Assembly: GCA_000720805.1 (NCBI GenBank)
Contig: JODI01000012.1
Location: 62,001-126,000 of the forward strand
Length of the DNA stretch: 64,000 nucleotides
Direction: 5' to 3'
Source of the DNA: Streptomyces violaceoruber
GTDB lineage: Bacteria; Actinomycetota; Actinomycetes; Streptomycetales; Streptomycetaceae
The position numbers and the translations under genes were made by a program. Shown one piece after another: positions 23,628 through 32,786 of this stretch (within the stretch, counting starts at the first letter, position 1; every line of letters begins with the position of its first letter). The notes below the pieces were generated by a model that worked only from the letters and a program-made list of their open reading frames with translations, was not told where the DNA came from and did not search any database.

Positions 23628-26072
23628 ATGGCGGCACCCTTGGGAACCACCCCGGCCGACACAGCCCGCGAGGCCGCCGTCGAGGCCGCCCTCCGCAAGC
23701 TGGACCTGGACGCCAAGACCCGGCTCCTGTCCGGAAAGGACATGTGGTCCCTGCCCGCGCTCCCCGAGATCGGGCTGCCCTCCCTGGTCATGTCGGACGG
23801 CCCCATCGGCGTCCGGGGCGTGCGCTGGACCGCCGACGACCCGTCGGTCGCGCTGCCCTCGCCGACCGCCCTGGCCGCCACCTGGGACCCGGGGCTCGCC
23901 CGCCGGGCCGGGGTGCTGCTCGCCCAGGAGGCCCGCCGCAAGGGCGTCCACGTGCTGCTCGCGCCCACCGTCAACCTGCACCGCTCCCCGCTCGGCGGCC
24001 GTCACTTCGAGGCCTACAGCGAGGATCCGTATCTCACGGGCGTCATCGGATCCGGCTATGTGACCGGCGTCCAGTCCGGCGGCGTCGGCACCACCGTCAA
24101 GCACTTCGTCGCCAACGACGCCGAGACCGACCGGTTCACCGTGAACAACCTCGTCTCCGAGCGTGCCCTGCGCGAGCTGTACCTCGCCCCCTTCGAGGCG
24201 ATCGTCGAGAACGCCCGCCCCTGGGGCATCATGACCGCCTACAACTCGGTCAACGGACCCACGATGACCGAGCACCACCGGCTGGTGAACGAGATCCTGC
24301 GCGGCGAATGGGGCTTCGACGGCTTCAACGTCTCCGACTGGACCGCCGCCCGCTCCACCGCCGGCGCCATCGAGGGCGGCCTCGACGTCGCCATGCCCGG
24401 CCCGCAGACCGTGTACGGCGAGGCCCTCGCACGGGCCGTACGGGACGGCGAGGTGGCCGAGACCAAGGTCGACGCGGCCGTCCGCAACGTCCTGCGGCTC
24501 GCCGCCCGCGTCGGCATCCTGGAGGGCGCCGAACCGGTCGTCACCGAGCTGCCCGAGACCGTCGACGGCGAGTCGCTGGCCCGCGAGATCGCCCGCCGCT
24601 CCTTCGTCCTGGTCCGCAACGAGAGGGCCGCGCTGCCGCTGAAGCCGGACGGCACCGTCGCGTTGATCGGAGCCGCCGCCCGCGACGCCCGCGTGCTCGG
24701 CGGCGGCTCCGCCACCGTCTTCCCGGCCCGGACCGTCTCCCCGCTCGACGGACTCACCGCCGCCCTCCCCGACGGCACCCTCACCTATGTCGTCGGCGCC
24801 GACCCGAACACCGAACTCGCCGCCGCCGACAAGGGCTTCGAGCTGCACGCGGTCTGCCGTGACGCCGCCGGCACGGTCATCGGCACCGGCACGGCACCCA
24901 GCGGCCTCCTCCAGTGGATGGGCGACGACCTGCCCGAGGGCGTCACCCACGACTCCCTGCACACCGTCGAACTCACCGGCACCTTCACGCCGCGCGAGTC
25001 CGGCCCGCACACCTTCGGCATCAAGGGCCTCGGCGCGTTCACCCTGCGCATCGACGGCACCACGTACTACGACGACGTCCAACGCCCCACGACGGACGAC
25101 CCGTTCGTCACCTTCTTCGGCGCTCCCGAACCCCGCGCCCAGGTCGAGCTCACCGCGGGCCACCCGGTCGAGGTCTCCCTCACCCACATCGTCCGGCTCC
25201 CCGCGGACATCCCCATGAAGGTCGTCTCCTTCACCCTCGCCCACCAGGAGCCCCAGCGCGACCCGGACGAGCTGATCGCCGAGGCGGTGACGGCCGCCCG
25301 TGCCGCCGACACGGCCGTCGTCGTGGTCGCCACCACCGAACGCGTCGAGTCGGAGGGCTACGACCGCACCGACCTCGTCCTCCCCGGCCGTCAGGACGAC
25401 CTGGTCCGCGCGGTTGCCGCCGCCAACCCGAACACCGTCGTGGTCGTCAACTCCGGCTCCCCGGTGGAACTCCCGTGGCGCGACCAGGTCGCCGCCGTCC
25501 TGCTGAGCTGGTTCCCCGGCCAGGAGGGCGGCGCCGCCCTCGCGGACGTTCTCACCGGCGCCCACGAGCCCGGCGGCCGGCTGCCCACCACCTGGGGCTC
25601 CCTGGCCGACGCCCCGGTCACCCAGGTCACCCCCGACAACGGCGCGCTCCCCTACAGCGAGGGCGTCTTCATCGGCTACAGCGCCTGGGAGAAGGCGGGC
25701 CGCACCCCCTCGTACCCCTTCGGCCACGGCCTCGGCTACACCGACTGGACCTACGAGTCCGTCGAGGTGCGGGGTACGACCGTGACGGTCCGCGTCCGCA
25801 ACTCCGGCACCCGCGCCGGCCGCGAGGTCGTCCAGGTCTACCTGGCCCCCGCCGAGCCCGACACCGACCGCCCGGCCCGCCGCCTGGCCGGCTTCGGGGG
25901 AGCGGAGGCCGCCCCCGGCGAGGTCGTCGAGACCACCGTCGAACTACCGCGACGCGCCTTCGAGACCTGGGACGAGAAGACCAACTCATGGTCATTTGTG
26001 AAGGGTTCGTACGAAATCCAGGTGGGCCGCTCGATCTCCGACCGCCGGCTCACCGCGACCATTAACGTCTGA
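23628..26072 (+). CDS. Beta-glucosidase, glycoside hydrolase family 3 with PA14 insert
   Basis: 814 aa enzyme releasing terminal beta-linked glucose or related sugars. Domains in order: (beta/alpha)8 barrel (about 20-310) with KHF-VAND and the nucleophile Asp237 in NVSDWTA; first part of the alpha/beta sandwich; a PA14-type insert (about 395-540) as in bacterial BglB and Barwin-like beta-glucosidases; rest of the sandwich with the FPGQEGG segment; and a C-terminal fibronectin-III-like domain. No signal peptide, so it is cytoplasmic and should act on imported oligosaccharides. Start set by GAGGAGG 7 nt upstream. Divergent TetR gene likely controls it. Confidence 0.95.
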   Translation: MAAPLGTTPADTAREAAVEAALRKLDLDAKTRLLSGKDMWSLPALPEIGLPSLVMSDGPIGVRGVRWTADDPSVALPSPTALAATWDPGLARRAGVLLAQEARRKGVHVLLAPTVNLHRSPLGGRHFEAYSEDPYLTGVIGSGYVTGVQSGGVGTTVKHFVANDAETDRFTVNNLVSERALRELYLAPFEAIVENARPWGIMTAYNSVNGPTMTEHHRLVNEILRGEWGFDGFNVSDWTAARSTAGAIEGGLDVAMPGPQTVYGEALARAVRDGEVAETKVDAAVRNVLRLAARVGILEGAEPVVTELPETVDGESLAREIARRSFVLVRNERAALPLKPDGTVALIGAAARDARVLGGGSATVFPARTVSPLDGLTAALPDGTLTYVVGADPNTELAAADKGFELHAVCRDAAGTVIGTGTAPSGLLQWMGDDLPEGVTHDSLHTVELTGTFTPRESGPHTFGIKGLGAFTLRIDGTTYYDDVQRPTTDDPFVTFFGAPEPRAQVELTAGHPVEVSLTHIVRLPADIPMKVVSFTLAHQEPQRDPDELIAEAVTAARAADTAVVVVATTERVESEGYDRTDLVLPGRQDDLVRAVAAANPNTVVVVNSGSPVELPWRDQVAAVLLSWFPGQEGGAALADVLTGAHEPGGRLPTTWGSLADAPVTQVTPDNGALPYSEGVFIGYSAWEKAGRTPSYPFGHGLGYTDWTYESVEVRGTTVTVRVRNSGTRAGREVVQVYLAPAEPDTDRPARRLAGFGGAEAAPGEVVETTVELPRRAFETWDEKTNSWSFVKGSYEIQVGRSISDRRLTATINV

Positions 26073-26096
26073 CCGCGGGAACCATCCCCCACAAGC

Positions 26097-26132
26097 AGCC
26101 CCGGCCCGGGACCTGACCCCCGGGCCGGGGCT
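26097..26132. terminator. Bidirectional terminator between GH3 and galM
   Basis: AGCCCCGGCCCGGG (26097-26110), loop ACCTGACC, perfect complement CCCGGGCCGGGGCT (26119-26132). It sits between convergent genes and can serve both. Confidence 0.85.
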
Positions 26133-26164
26133 CGTGAGCGACACACCTCTGGTGAGCGATGCTC

Positions 26165-27136
26165 CTAGCGGCTGGAGAACCCGTACACCGTCTCCGACCG
26201 GAACACCTCGCCCGGCCGCAGCACCGTGCTGGGGAACTCCGGGCGGTTGGGGGAGTCGGGGAAGTGCTGGGTCTCCAGCGCGATCCCGTCACCGGGGGCG
26301 AAGGGCGCGCCCAGGTGGTCCGCCGTGTACAGCTGGAGACCGGGCTCGGTGGTCGCGACGGTCAGCACCCGGCCCGACGCCGGGTCGTGCAGTTCGGCGA
26401 CCTCGACCGGGGCCGGCGTCACGCCTTTGTCGAGCACGAAGTTGTGGTCGTAGCCGGCGCCCACCTTCCGCGCCGCCCGGAAGTCGAAGCGGGTCCCCGT
26501 CACCTCCTCCAGGACACCGGTCGGGATCAGGTCCGCGTCCACCGGCGTGTACCGGGACGCGGCGATCCGCAGCTCGTGCCCGCCCGCGCTGCCCGACCCG
26601 CCCAGGTCGAAGTAGCTGTGGTTGGTCAAGTTCACCACCGTCGGCGCGTCCGCGACCGCCTCGTACCCGATCCGCAGGGCCCCCGACTCCTCCAGCGTGC
26701 AGGTCGCCGTGACCTCCAGCCGCCCCGGGAAGCCCTCCTCGCCGTCGGGACTGACCCGGCTCAGCCGCACCCCGTGCGCCACCGGCTCCACGTCCCACAC
26801 CCGCTTGTCGAAGCCCCGCTCGCCGCCGTGCAGGGAGTTGGGCGGGTTGTTGGGCGCCAGCACGTACGTCTCGCCGTCCAGCGTGAAACGGCCGCCCGCG
26901 ATCCGGTTCGCGTACCGCCCGACCAGCGCGCCGAAGTACGGCTCCGGGTGCGCCAGATAGCCGTCCAGGTCCGCGAACCCCAGCACCACGTTCCCCGCGC
27001 GTCCGTCCCGGTCCGGGACCTCCGCCGACTGCACGATCCCGCCGTACGACAGGACGCGTACGCGGACACCCGCCCGTTCCAGGGTCCAGCGGTGAACCGG
27101 GGTGCCGTCGGGAAGGGTGCCGAAGAGTTCGTTCAT
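26165..27136 (-). CDS. galM: Aldose 1-epimerase (galactose mutarotase)
   Basis: 323 aa enzyme interconverting alpha and beta anomers of galactose, glucose and related sugars. Recognisable segments: GRYANRIAGGRFTLDGE, NPPNSLHGGERGFDKRVW (catalytic His in the LHGG motif), NLTNHSYFDLGGSG (second His), DHNFVLDKG, and a late conserved Glu in ALETQHFPDSPN. No signal peptide. It lies 27 nt downstream of the SGNH hydrolase gene on the same strand and may be cotranscribed. Its closeness to GH3 fits sugar use. Confidence 0.93.
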   Translation of the reverse strand: MNELFGTLPDGTPVHRWTLERAGVRVRVLSYGGIVQSAEVPDRDGRAGNVVLGFADLDGYLAHPEPYFGALVGRYANRIAGGRFTLDGETYVLAPNNPPNSLHGGERGFDKRVWDVEPVAHGVRLSRVSPDGEEGFPGRLEVTATCTLEESGALRIGYEAVADAPTVVNLTNHSYFDLGGSGSAGGHELRIAASRYTPVDADLIPTGVLEEVTGTRFDFRAARKVGAGYDHNFVLDKGVTPAPVEVAELHDPASGRVLTVATTEPGLQLYTADHLGAPFAPGDGIALETQHFPDSPNRPEFPSTVLRPGEVFRSETVYGFSSR

Positions 27137-27163
27137 GTGCGGAACTTTAGGTCACCCTCAGGA

Positions 27164-28057
27164 TCACGCCTTCTTCCCCGTGACCGTCCGATAGGCGATC
27201 TCCGCCAACCGCGCCTGACCGTTCACGCTCGGGTGGAACCAGTCCACATGGCTCAGCTGGTCGGTGCCGAAGCGGTACTCGTACACCGCGCCCCCGTCGA
27301 ACCGGCAGTGGCGGTCCTTGGCACAGACCTGCTCCAGCACCTTGTTGTAGTCCTGGACCCGCTTCGCGACGGTGTCCCGCCGCTCGGTCGCCGCCGCGTC
27401 CAACGCGTCCGCGTCACCCAGCATGGACGGGCACAGGCCCAGCTTCCACACCTGCTTGCCCACCGGGTTGGTCCGGCCCTCGGACCACAGCCGCTTCAGA
27501 TTCGGCACGCTCGCCACGAACACCTGCGCCTTGGGCGCGCTCTTGCGCAGGGTGCTCATCGCGTCCTCGAAGCCGGCCCGGAAGGCCGTCACCGAGGTCA
27601 TCGCCGCCGTGCTGTTCCGGCAGGCGTCGTTCGCGCCCACCATCACCGCCACCAGATCCGGCTTGCGGGCCGCCGCCCGGCCCATCTGACTCGGCAGATC
27701 CGCCATCCGCGCCCCGGTCACGGCATAGTTCCAGCTCCGCTCGGCCGCCCTCGCCCGCCCCAGCAGCCGTACGGCGAGACTGTCGACCTGGGCGCTGCCT
27801 CCCGTGGCCCAGGACACCTCGGGACAGTCCGTCAGCACCGCGCACGCGTCGAAGCCCCGCGTGATGGAGTCCCCCACGGCCGCGACCGAGGCCGGACTGC
27901 TGTCCCACGCCGGCGTCGGAGACGGCTTCGCCTTGTGGACGCCGGTGCCGCTCGGGCCCGGCGAGTCGCCGCCGACGGCATCACAGCCGGCGACCCCCAG
28001 AACAGCCACCGCCGCAGCGGCGAGAACGGCACGCGAGCGATGACGCTGCTTCCGCAT
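27164..28057 (-). CDS. SGNH/GDSL hydrolase lipoprotein
   Basis: 297 aa extracellular esterase or lipase of the SGNH family. Signal MRKQRHRSRAVLAAAAVAVL with lipobox VAGC (Cys25). Block I is VGDSITRGFDAC with the nucleophile Ser. Block III is VMVGANDACRNS, and block V is DWFHPSVNGQ with the catalytic Asp and His. Extra cysteines (FDAC, LTDC, NDAC, GLC, CAKDRHC) probably form disulfides, as in Streptomyces secreted SGNH lipases. The ATG at 28055-28057 has GAGGGG upstream, and the signal peptide begins there; upstream in-frame codons are untenable. Confidence 0.9.
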   Translation of the reverse strand: MRKQRHRSRAVLAAAAVAVLGVAGCDAVGGDSPGPSGTGVHKAKPSPTPAWDSSPASVAAVGDSITRGFDACAVLTDCPEVSWATGGSAQVDSLAVRLLGRARAAERSWNYAVTGARMADLPSQMGRAAARKPDLVAVMVGANDACRNSTAAMTSVTAFRAGFEDAMSTLRKSAPKAQVFVASVPNLKRLWSEGRTNPVGKQVWKLGLCPSMLGDADALDAAATERRDTVAKRVQDYNKVLEQVCAKDRHCRFDGGAVYEYRFGTDQLSHVDWFHPSVNGQARLAEIAYRTVTGKKA

Positions 28058-28359
28058 CCGGTGGTGATCCCCTCGGTCGACACGCGATGGACCGCCCATC
28101 ACGAACCCGTACTGCCCTTGCAGACCCTCCGGCCCTTGCACCTATGACAACGCACGGGAGTTCCCGACCACGCTCTGTGGAACGTTTCGCACCCGTACAA
28201 GCGTCCTGCCGGGTGAAAGGCGGGTGTTTCGGGGCACTGGGACCGACGGTACGTCACACTCCTCGCCCCGCCGCACGGTAGCCTCGCCATCAACGTGGCT
28301 GCCCTGCCACCGCCGCCATGCCAGCCTGCAAGACTGTCCCGCTCTGCCCGGAGGTCCCG
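28058..28359. other. Divergent intergenic region
   Basis: 302 bases between the SGNH hydrolase and DUF3145 genes. A TAGCCT at 28279-28284 is a plausible -10 box for the DUF3145 gene, giving a leader of about 70 nt. No coding frame with a ribosome site was found. Confidence 0.5.
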
Positions 28360-28854
28360 GTGACGACACGTGGAGTTCTGTACGTGCACTCCGCGCCGCG
28401 CGCGCTGTGCCCGCACGTCGAGTGGGCCGTCGCCGGGGTGCTCGGCACACGCGTCAACCTCGACTGGATCCGGCAGCCCGCCGCCCCCGGCACCTGGCGC
28501 TCCGAGTTCTCCTGGCAGGGCGAGGTGGGCACCGCCTCCAAACTGGCCTCGGCACTGAGAGGCTGGCACCTGCTCCGCTTCGAGGTCACCGCCGAACCCT
28601 GCCCCACGGCCGAGGGCGAGCGCTACAGCTGCACCCCCGAACTCGGCATCTTCCACGCCGTCACCGGCATCCACGGCGACATCCTCATCCCCGAGGACCG
28701 CCTCCGCGCGGCCCTGCAGCGCTCCCAGCGCGATGAGAGCGACCTGGAAGCGGACATCGCCAAACTCCTGGGCAAGCCCTGGGACGACGAGTTGGAACCG
28801 TTCAGGTACGCGGGTGAGGGCGCTCCGGTGCGCTGGCTCCACCAGGTCGTCTGA
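28360..28854 (+). CDS. DUF3145 family protein
   Basis: 164 aa cytoplasmic protein of an actinobacterial family of unknown role. Typical opening TTRGVLYVHSAPRALCPHVE, then VNLDWIRQPAAPGTWRSEF, GELGIFHAVTGIHGDI-like segment and a C-terminal PFRYAGEGAPVRWLHQVV. The GTG start at 28360 is fixed by GGAGG 5 nt upstream. It is convergent with fabF, and in related genomes it stays next to the fatty acid synthesis cluster; a functional link is unproven. Confidence 0.88.
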   Translation: MTTRGVLYVHSAPRALCPHVEWAVAGVLGTRVNLDWIRQPAAPGTWRSEFSWQGEVGTASKLASALRGWHLLRFEVTAEPCPTAEGERYSCTPELGIFHAVTGIHGDILIPEDRLRAALQRSQRDESDLEADIAKLLGKPWDDELEPFRYAGEGAPVRWLHQVV

Positions 28855-28981
28855 GCAACGCGCGGTGGGCCGACGCCCCTTCAGCGGCGCGCGGCGCCGC
28901 ACCGATGCGCGGCTCCGCCTCGTACGCGCGAGCAACCCACCAGGCCCGCACGCGCCATGCCGCGGACGGCACCATGGCGAA

Positions 28982-29011
28982 TGGCCCGACCTCCCCAAGG
29001 AGACCGGGCCA
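28982..29011. terminator. Hairpin between DUF3145 and fabF
   Basis: TGGCCCG (28982-28988) pairs with CGGGCCA (29005-29011), and inside CTCC pairs with GGAG around a CCAA loop. It lies between convergent genes and probably ends both transcripts. No T run. Confidence 0.65.
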
Positions 29012-29030
29012 CTGTCGGTTCACGGCACCG

Positions 29031-30311
29031 TCACACCGAACGGAACGCCAGGACGACATTGTGCCCGCCGAACCCGAACGAGTCGTTCAGGGCAGCGATA
29101 CGGCCCTCCACGGGCAGCTTGCGTGCCTCACCGCGCACCACGTCGGCGTTGGCGGCAGCCTCAGGGTCGAGGTTCTCCACGTTGATGGTCGGCGGAGCCA
29201 CCCGGTGGTACAGGGCGAGGACCGTCGCCACGGACTCCACGCCGCCCGCGCCACCGAGCAGGTGACCGGTCATCGACTTGGTCGCGGAGACCGCCATGTG
29301 GTCCGCGTCGTCGCCGAACACCTTGCGCAGCGCCTTCAGCTCGGCCACGTCACCGGCCGGCGTCGACGTCGCGTGCGCGTTGACGTGCACGATCTCCGCC
29401 GGGTCCAGGTCGGTGCCGTCCAGCAGGTTCTGCAGGGCGTGCGAGATGCCCCGCCCCTCCGGCTCCGGCTGCACGATGTCGTGGGCGTCGGCGGAGATGC
29501 CCTGCCCGACCGCCTCGGCGTACACCCGCGCACCGCGGGCGGCGGCGTGCTCGGCGGACTCCAGGACGATCACGCCGGCGCCCTCGCCCAGGACGAAGCC
29601 GTCGCGGGCGGTGTCGTAGGGACGCGAGGCGCCCTGGGGGTCGTCGTTGTTCTTGGACATCGCCATCATGTTGCCGAACGCGGCGATGGGCAGCGGGTGG
29701 ATCGCCGCCTCCGTACCACCCGCGACGACGACGTCGGCGCGGCCGGTGCGGATCATCTCGATGGCGTAGCCGATGGCCTCGGCACCCGACGCGCACGCGG
29801 AGACCGGCGTGTGCACGCCCGCCCGGGCGCCCACGAGCAGGCCCACGTTGGCCGAGGGGCTGTTCGGCATCAGCATGGGGACGGTGTGCGGGGAGACGCG
29901 GCGGACGCCCTTCTCCTTCAGCACGTCGTACTGGTCCAGCAGGGTCGTCACGCCGCCGATGCCGGAGGCGATGACCGCGCCGAGCCGGTCGGGGTCGACG
30001 TCCCCTTCGGACCCGTCCTCCCCGGCCTTGCCGGTGAAGCCGGCGTCCTTCCAGGCCTCCTGGGCCGCGATCAGCGCGAACTGCGCCGAACGGTCCAGGC
30101 GGCGGGCCTGCGGCCGCGGGATGACCTCGGTCGGTTCCACGGCGATCTGAGCGGCGATGCGGACCGCCTGATCGGCGGCCCACTCCTGCTCCAGGGGCTT
30201 GACGCCGGACTTGCCGGCGACCAGGCCCTCCCAGGTAGAGGCTGCGTCGCCACCCAGCGGTGTGGTTGCGCCGATACCGGTGACGACCACGGTGCGATTG
30301 GTCGAGCTCAC
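29031..30311 (-). CDS. fabF: 3-oxoacyl-ACP synthase II
   Basis: 426 aa condensing enzyme that extends acyl-ACP with malonyl-ACP. The catalytic Cys173 is in VSACASG, His313 in NAHATSTPAGD and His350 in SMTGHLLGGAGG, the standard Cys-His-His triad. Starts at GTG 30309-30311 with GGAGA about 10 nt upstream. Last gene of fabD-fabH-acpP-fabF, 76 nt after acpP. Dimeric cytosolic enzyme of type II fatty acid synthesis. The triad separates it from chain-length factors, which lack the Cys. Confidence 0.97.
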   Translation of the reverse strand: MSSTNRTVVVTGIGATTPLGGDAASTWEGLVAGKSGVKPLEQEWAADQAVRIAAQIAVEPTEVIPRPQARRLDRSAQFALIAAQEAWKDAGFTGKAGEDGSEGDVDPDRLGAVIASGIGGVTTLLDQYDVLKEKGVRRVSPHTVPMLMPNSPSANVGLLVGARAGVHTPVSACASGAEAIGYAIEMIRTGRADVVVAGGTEAAIHPLPIAAFGNMMAMSKNNDDPQGASRPYDTARDGFVLGEGAGVIVLESAEHAAARGARVYAEAVGQGISADAHDIVQPEPEGRGISHALQNLLDGTDLDPAEIVHVNAHATSTPAGDVAELKALRKVFGDDADHMAVSATKSMTGHLLGGAGGVESVATVLALYHRVAPPTINVENLDPEAAANADVVRGEARKLPVEGRIAALNDSFGFGGHNVVLAFRSV

Positions 30312-30387
30312 GGGAATTCTTTCTCCAACGGATCGGGATTCAGCGGCGCCACCGCCGGGTGGCGGGGCAGGCGACCGGCCTGAGTGA

Positions 30388-30636
30388 TCAGGCCTGGTGC
30401 GTGAGGATGTAGTTGGTCGCGTCGCCGACCGTCTTGAGGTTCTTGACGTCCTCGTCGGGGATCTTGACGTCGAAGCGCTCCTCGGCGGCGACGACGACCT
30501 CGACCATGGACAGCGAGTCGACGTCCAGGTCGTCGGTGAAGGACTTGTCCAGCTGGACGTCCTCAACCGGGATGCCGGCGATCTCGTTCACGATGTCGGC
30601 GAGACCGGCGACGATCTCTTCCTGAGTGGCGGCCAT
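30388..30636 (-). CDS. acpP: Acyl carrier protein
   Basis: 82 aa acidic carrier that holds growing acyl chains on a phosphopantetheine arm at Ser41 in the DVDSLS motif. Predicted four-helix fold with the recognition helix SLSMVEVVVAAEERF. AAGGAG lies 8 nt before the ATG. It lies between fabH and fabF, which marks it as the fatty acid carrier rather than a polyketide or peptide one. Confidence 0.98.
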   Translation of the reverse strand: MAATQEEIVAGLADIVNEIAGIPVEDVQLDKSFTDDLDVDSLSMVEVVVAAEERFDVKIPDEDVKNLKTVGDATNYILTHQA

Positions 30637-30715
30637 GGTGGGCGCTCCTTCGTAGATATTCAGAGGGTGTTGGCTGTGGTTCCCGTACCGGACCCGAAGA
30701 TCCGGCACGAAGTGC

Positions 30716-31747
30716 CTAGGGGAGGGTAACGACAGTCGCGGCGTAGACGAGACCCGCCCCGAATCCGATGACGAGCGCCGTGTCGCCGCTCTTCGCCTCG
30801 CCGGTCGCCAGAAGCCGCTCCATCGCGAGCGGAATCGAGGCGGCCGAGGTGTTGCCGGTGGTGCGTACGTCACGGGCGACCGTGACGGACTGCGGCAGCT
30901 TGAGAGTCTTCACCATCGAGTCGATGATCCGCTCGTTGGCCTGGTGCGGGATGAAGACGTCCAGGTCGTCCGAGCTGATTCCGGCCGCGTCCAGCGCCTG
31001 CTGGGCGACCTTCGCCATCTCGAACACGGCCCAGCGGAACACCGCCTGGCCCTCCTGGGTGATCGCGGGGAACTTGACGTTGCCCTCGCGGTCGAGCGGA
31101 AGCCTGGAGACGTCGCCGAGCCGGAATTCGGTCCAGGACACGGTCTGCTTGATCGTCTCGGACTTGTCGCCCTCGGAGCCCCACACGGTCGGGCCGATGT
31201 GCGGCTCCTGCGAGGGACCGACCACGACCGCGCCCGCCCCGTCGCCGAACAGGAAGGCCGTCGCGCGGTCCTCCAGGTCGGTCAGGTCGCTGAGCCGCTC
31301 GACGCCGATGACAAGTACGTACTCCGCCGAGCCCTCGACGATCATGCCCTTGGCGAGGGTGAGGCCGTAGCCGAAGCCGGCGCAGCCCGCCGAGATGTCG
31401 AAGGCCGCTGCCTTGTCCGTGCCGAGTTTGTCGGCGATCTCAGTGGCGACGGCCGGCGTCTGCTTGAAGTGCGAGACGGTCGAGACGATCACACCGCCGA
31501 TCTGCTCGGCGGAGATCCCGGCGTCGGCGATGGCCTTGCCGGACGCCTCGATCGACATCGCGGCGACCGTCTCCTCGTCGTTCGCCCAGTGCCGCGTCTC
31601 GATGCCGGAGCGCGAGCGGATCCACTCGTCGGACGAGTCGATCGTCTCGAGGATCACCTCGTTCGGCACGACCCGGGTGGGACGGTAGCCGCCCACACCG
31701 AGGATTCGCGCGTACGGGGCGCCCTTGCTGGGCTTGATCTTCGACAT
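30716..31747 (-). CDS. fabH: 3-oxoacyl-ACP synthase III
   Basis: 343 aa enzyme that starts fatty acid synthesis by condensing a CoA starter (in streptomycetes often branched) with malonyl-ACP. Catalytic Cys122 in ISAGCAGFGYG; His and Asn of the triad in FIPHQANERII and TTGNTSAAS. ATG at 31745-31747 with AAGGAG 11 nt upstream, 17 nt after fabD. Ends in the family's GFGAGLVYAATVV. Cytosolic homodimer. Confidence 0.97.
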   Translation of the reverse strand: MSKIKPSKGAPYARILGVGGYRPTRVVPNEVILETIDSSDEWIRSRSGIETRHWANDEETVAAMSIEASGKAIADAGISAEQIGGVIVSTVSHFKQTPAVATEIADKLGTDKAAAFDISAGCAGFGYGLTLAKGMIVEGSAEYVLVIGVERLSDLTDLEDRATAFLFGDGAGAVVVGPSQEPHIGPTVWGSEGDKSETIKQTVSWTEFRLGDVSRLPLDREGNVKFPAITQEGQAVFRWAVFEMAKVAQQALDAAGISSDDLDVFIPHQANERIIDSMVKTLKLPQSVTVARDVRTTGNTSAASIPLAMERLLATGEAKSGDTALVIGFGAGLVYAATVVTLP

Positions 31748-31764
31748 GCTGCTCGGACTCCTTG

Positions 31765-32703
31765 TCAGGAACTGTGCTCGGCGATGAGCTCGCGAGCCGC
31801 GTCGAGGTCGTCGGGGGTCTTCAGGGCCAGCGTCTTCACGCCCGGCAGCGCCCGCTTGGCCAGGCCGGTCAGGGTGCCGCCCGGGCACACCTCCAGCAGG
31901 GCCGTGACACCGAGCTCCTTGAACGTCTCCATGCACCGGTCCCAGCGGACCGGGTTGGCGACCTGGCCGACCAGCCGCGTCAGGACCTCGGCGCCGGTGG
32001 CGACCGTCTGCCCGTCCTTGTTGGAGACGTAGGGCAGCTTCGGGTCGGCGGGCGCCAGGTCCTCGGCGGCCTTCGCCAGCGCGTCGACCGCGGGGGCCAT
32101 GTGGTGCGTGTGGAAGGCGCCGGCCACCTTCAGCGGGACGACCTTGCGCACGCCCTCCGGCTTGTCCTCGTTCAGCGCGGCGAGCTGCTCCAGTGTGCCC
32201 GCGGCCACGATCTGGCCGGCGCCGTTGACGTTCGCCGGGGTCAGGCCCAGCTTCTCCAGATGGGCGACGCTCACCTCGGGGTCGCCCCCGAGCAGCGCCG
32301 ACATGCCGGTCGCGGTGACGGCGGCCGCCTCGGCCATGGCCAGGCCGCGGACGCGGACCAGCCGGACCGTCTCCTCGTCGGACAGGACACCGGCGAGACC
32401 GGCGGCGGTCAGCTCGCCGACGCTGTGCCCGGCGATGGCGCCGACCTTGCCGGGCAGCTCGGCCGGGTCGTCGAAGAGCGTGTACGCGGAGGCCAGTCCG
32501 GCCGCGACCAGCAGCGGCTGCGCCACCGCGGTGTCGCGGATCTCCTCCGCGTCACCCTCGGTGCCGTAGCGGATCAGATCGAGCTGCACGGCCTCGGACC
32601 ATGCCTCGAGGGCGCCGCGGACACCGGGGAGTTCGAGCCAGGGAGTCAGGAAGCCGGGCGTCTGGGCGCCTTGGCCGGGAGCGACGAGTACGAGCACTCT
32701 CAC
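31765..32703 (-). CDS. fabD: Malonyl-CoA:ACP transacylase
   Basis: 312 aa enzyme transferring malonyl from CoA to ACP. The nucleophile Ser94 is in GHSVGE, preceded by the opening LVLVAPGQGAQTPGF, and the catalytic His in the AFHTHHMAPA segment. GTG start at 32701-32703. First gene of the fab operon, 83 nt after the regulator gene fasR on the same strand. It can also supply malonyl-ACP to polyketide synthases, as known in streptomycetes. Confidence 0.96.
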   Translation of the reverse strand: MRVLVLVAPGQGAQTPGFLTPWLELPGVRGALEAWSEAVQLDLIRYGTEGDAEEIRDTAVAQPLLVAAGLASAYTLFDDPAELPGKVGAIAGHSVGELTAAGLAGVLSDEETVRLVRVRGLAMAEAAAVTATGMSALLGGDPEVSVAHLEKLGLTPANVNGAGQIVAAGTLEQLAALNEDKPEGVRKVVPLKVAGAFHTHHMAPAVDALAKAAEDLAPADPKLPYVSNKDGQTVATGAEVLTRLVGQVANPVRWDRCMETFKELGVTALLEVCPGGTLTGLAKRALPGVKTLALKTPDDLDAARELIAEHSS

Positions 32704-32763
32704 ACTCTCTCTTGTGGACGGCCAAGGCCGCCCGTGGGGACAGGGACGAAGAACAGCAGGGGG

Positions 32764-32784
32764 TTTTGTGGGCCCCCGACAAAA
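32764..32784. promoter_or_regulatory. Inverted repeat between fasR and fabD
   Basis: TTTTGT-GGGCCCCCG-ACAAAA: perfect 6-bp arms with a 9-bp spacer, directly after the fasR stop and about 60 nt upstream of fabD. Candidate site for FasR or for another fab regulator. No experimentally known motif could be compared. Confidence 0.4.
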
Positions 32785-32786
32785 GA

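Noticed and set aside
23559..25727. 722-codon minus-strand frame opposite the GH3 gene
   Set aside because: Mirror of the GH3 coding strand; Gly/Ala/Val/Asp-rich with no fold features.
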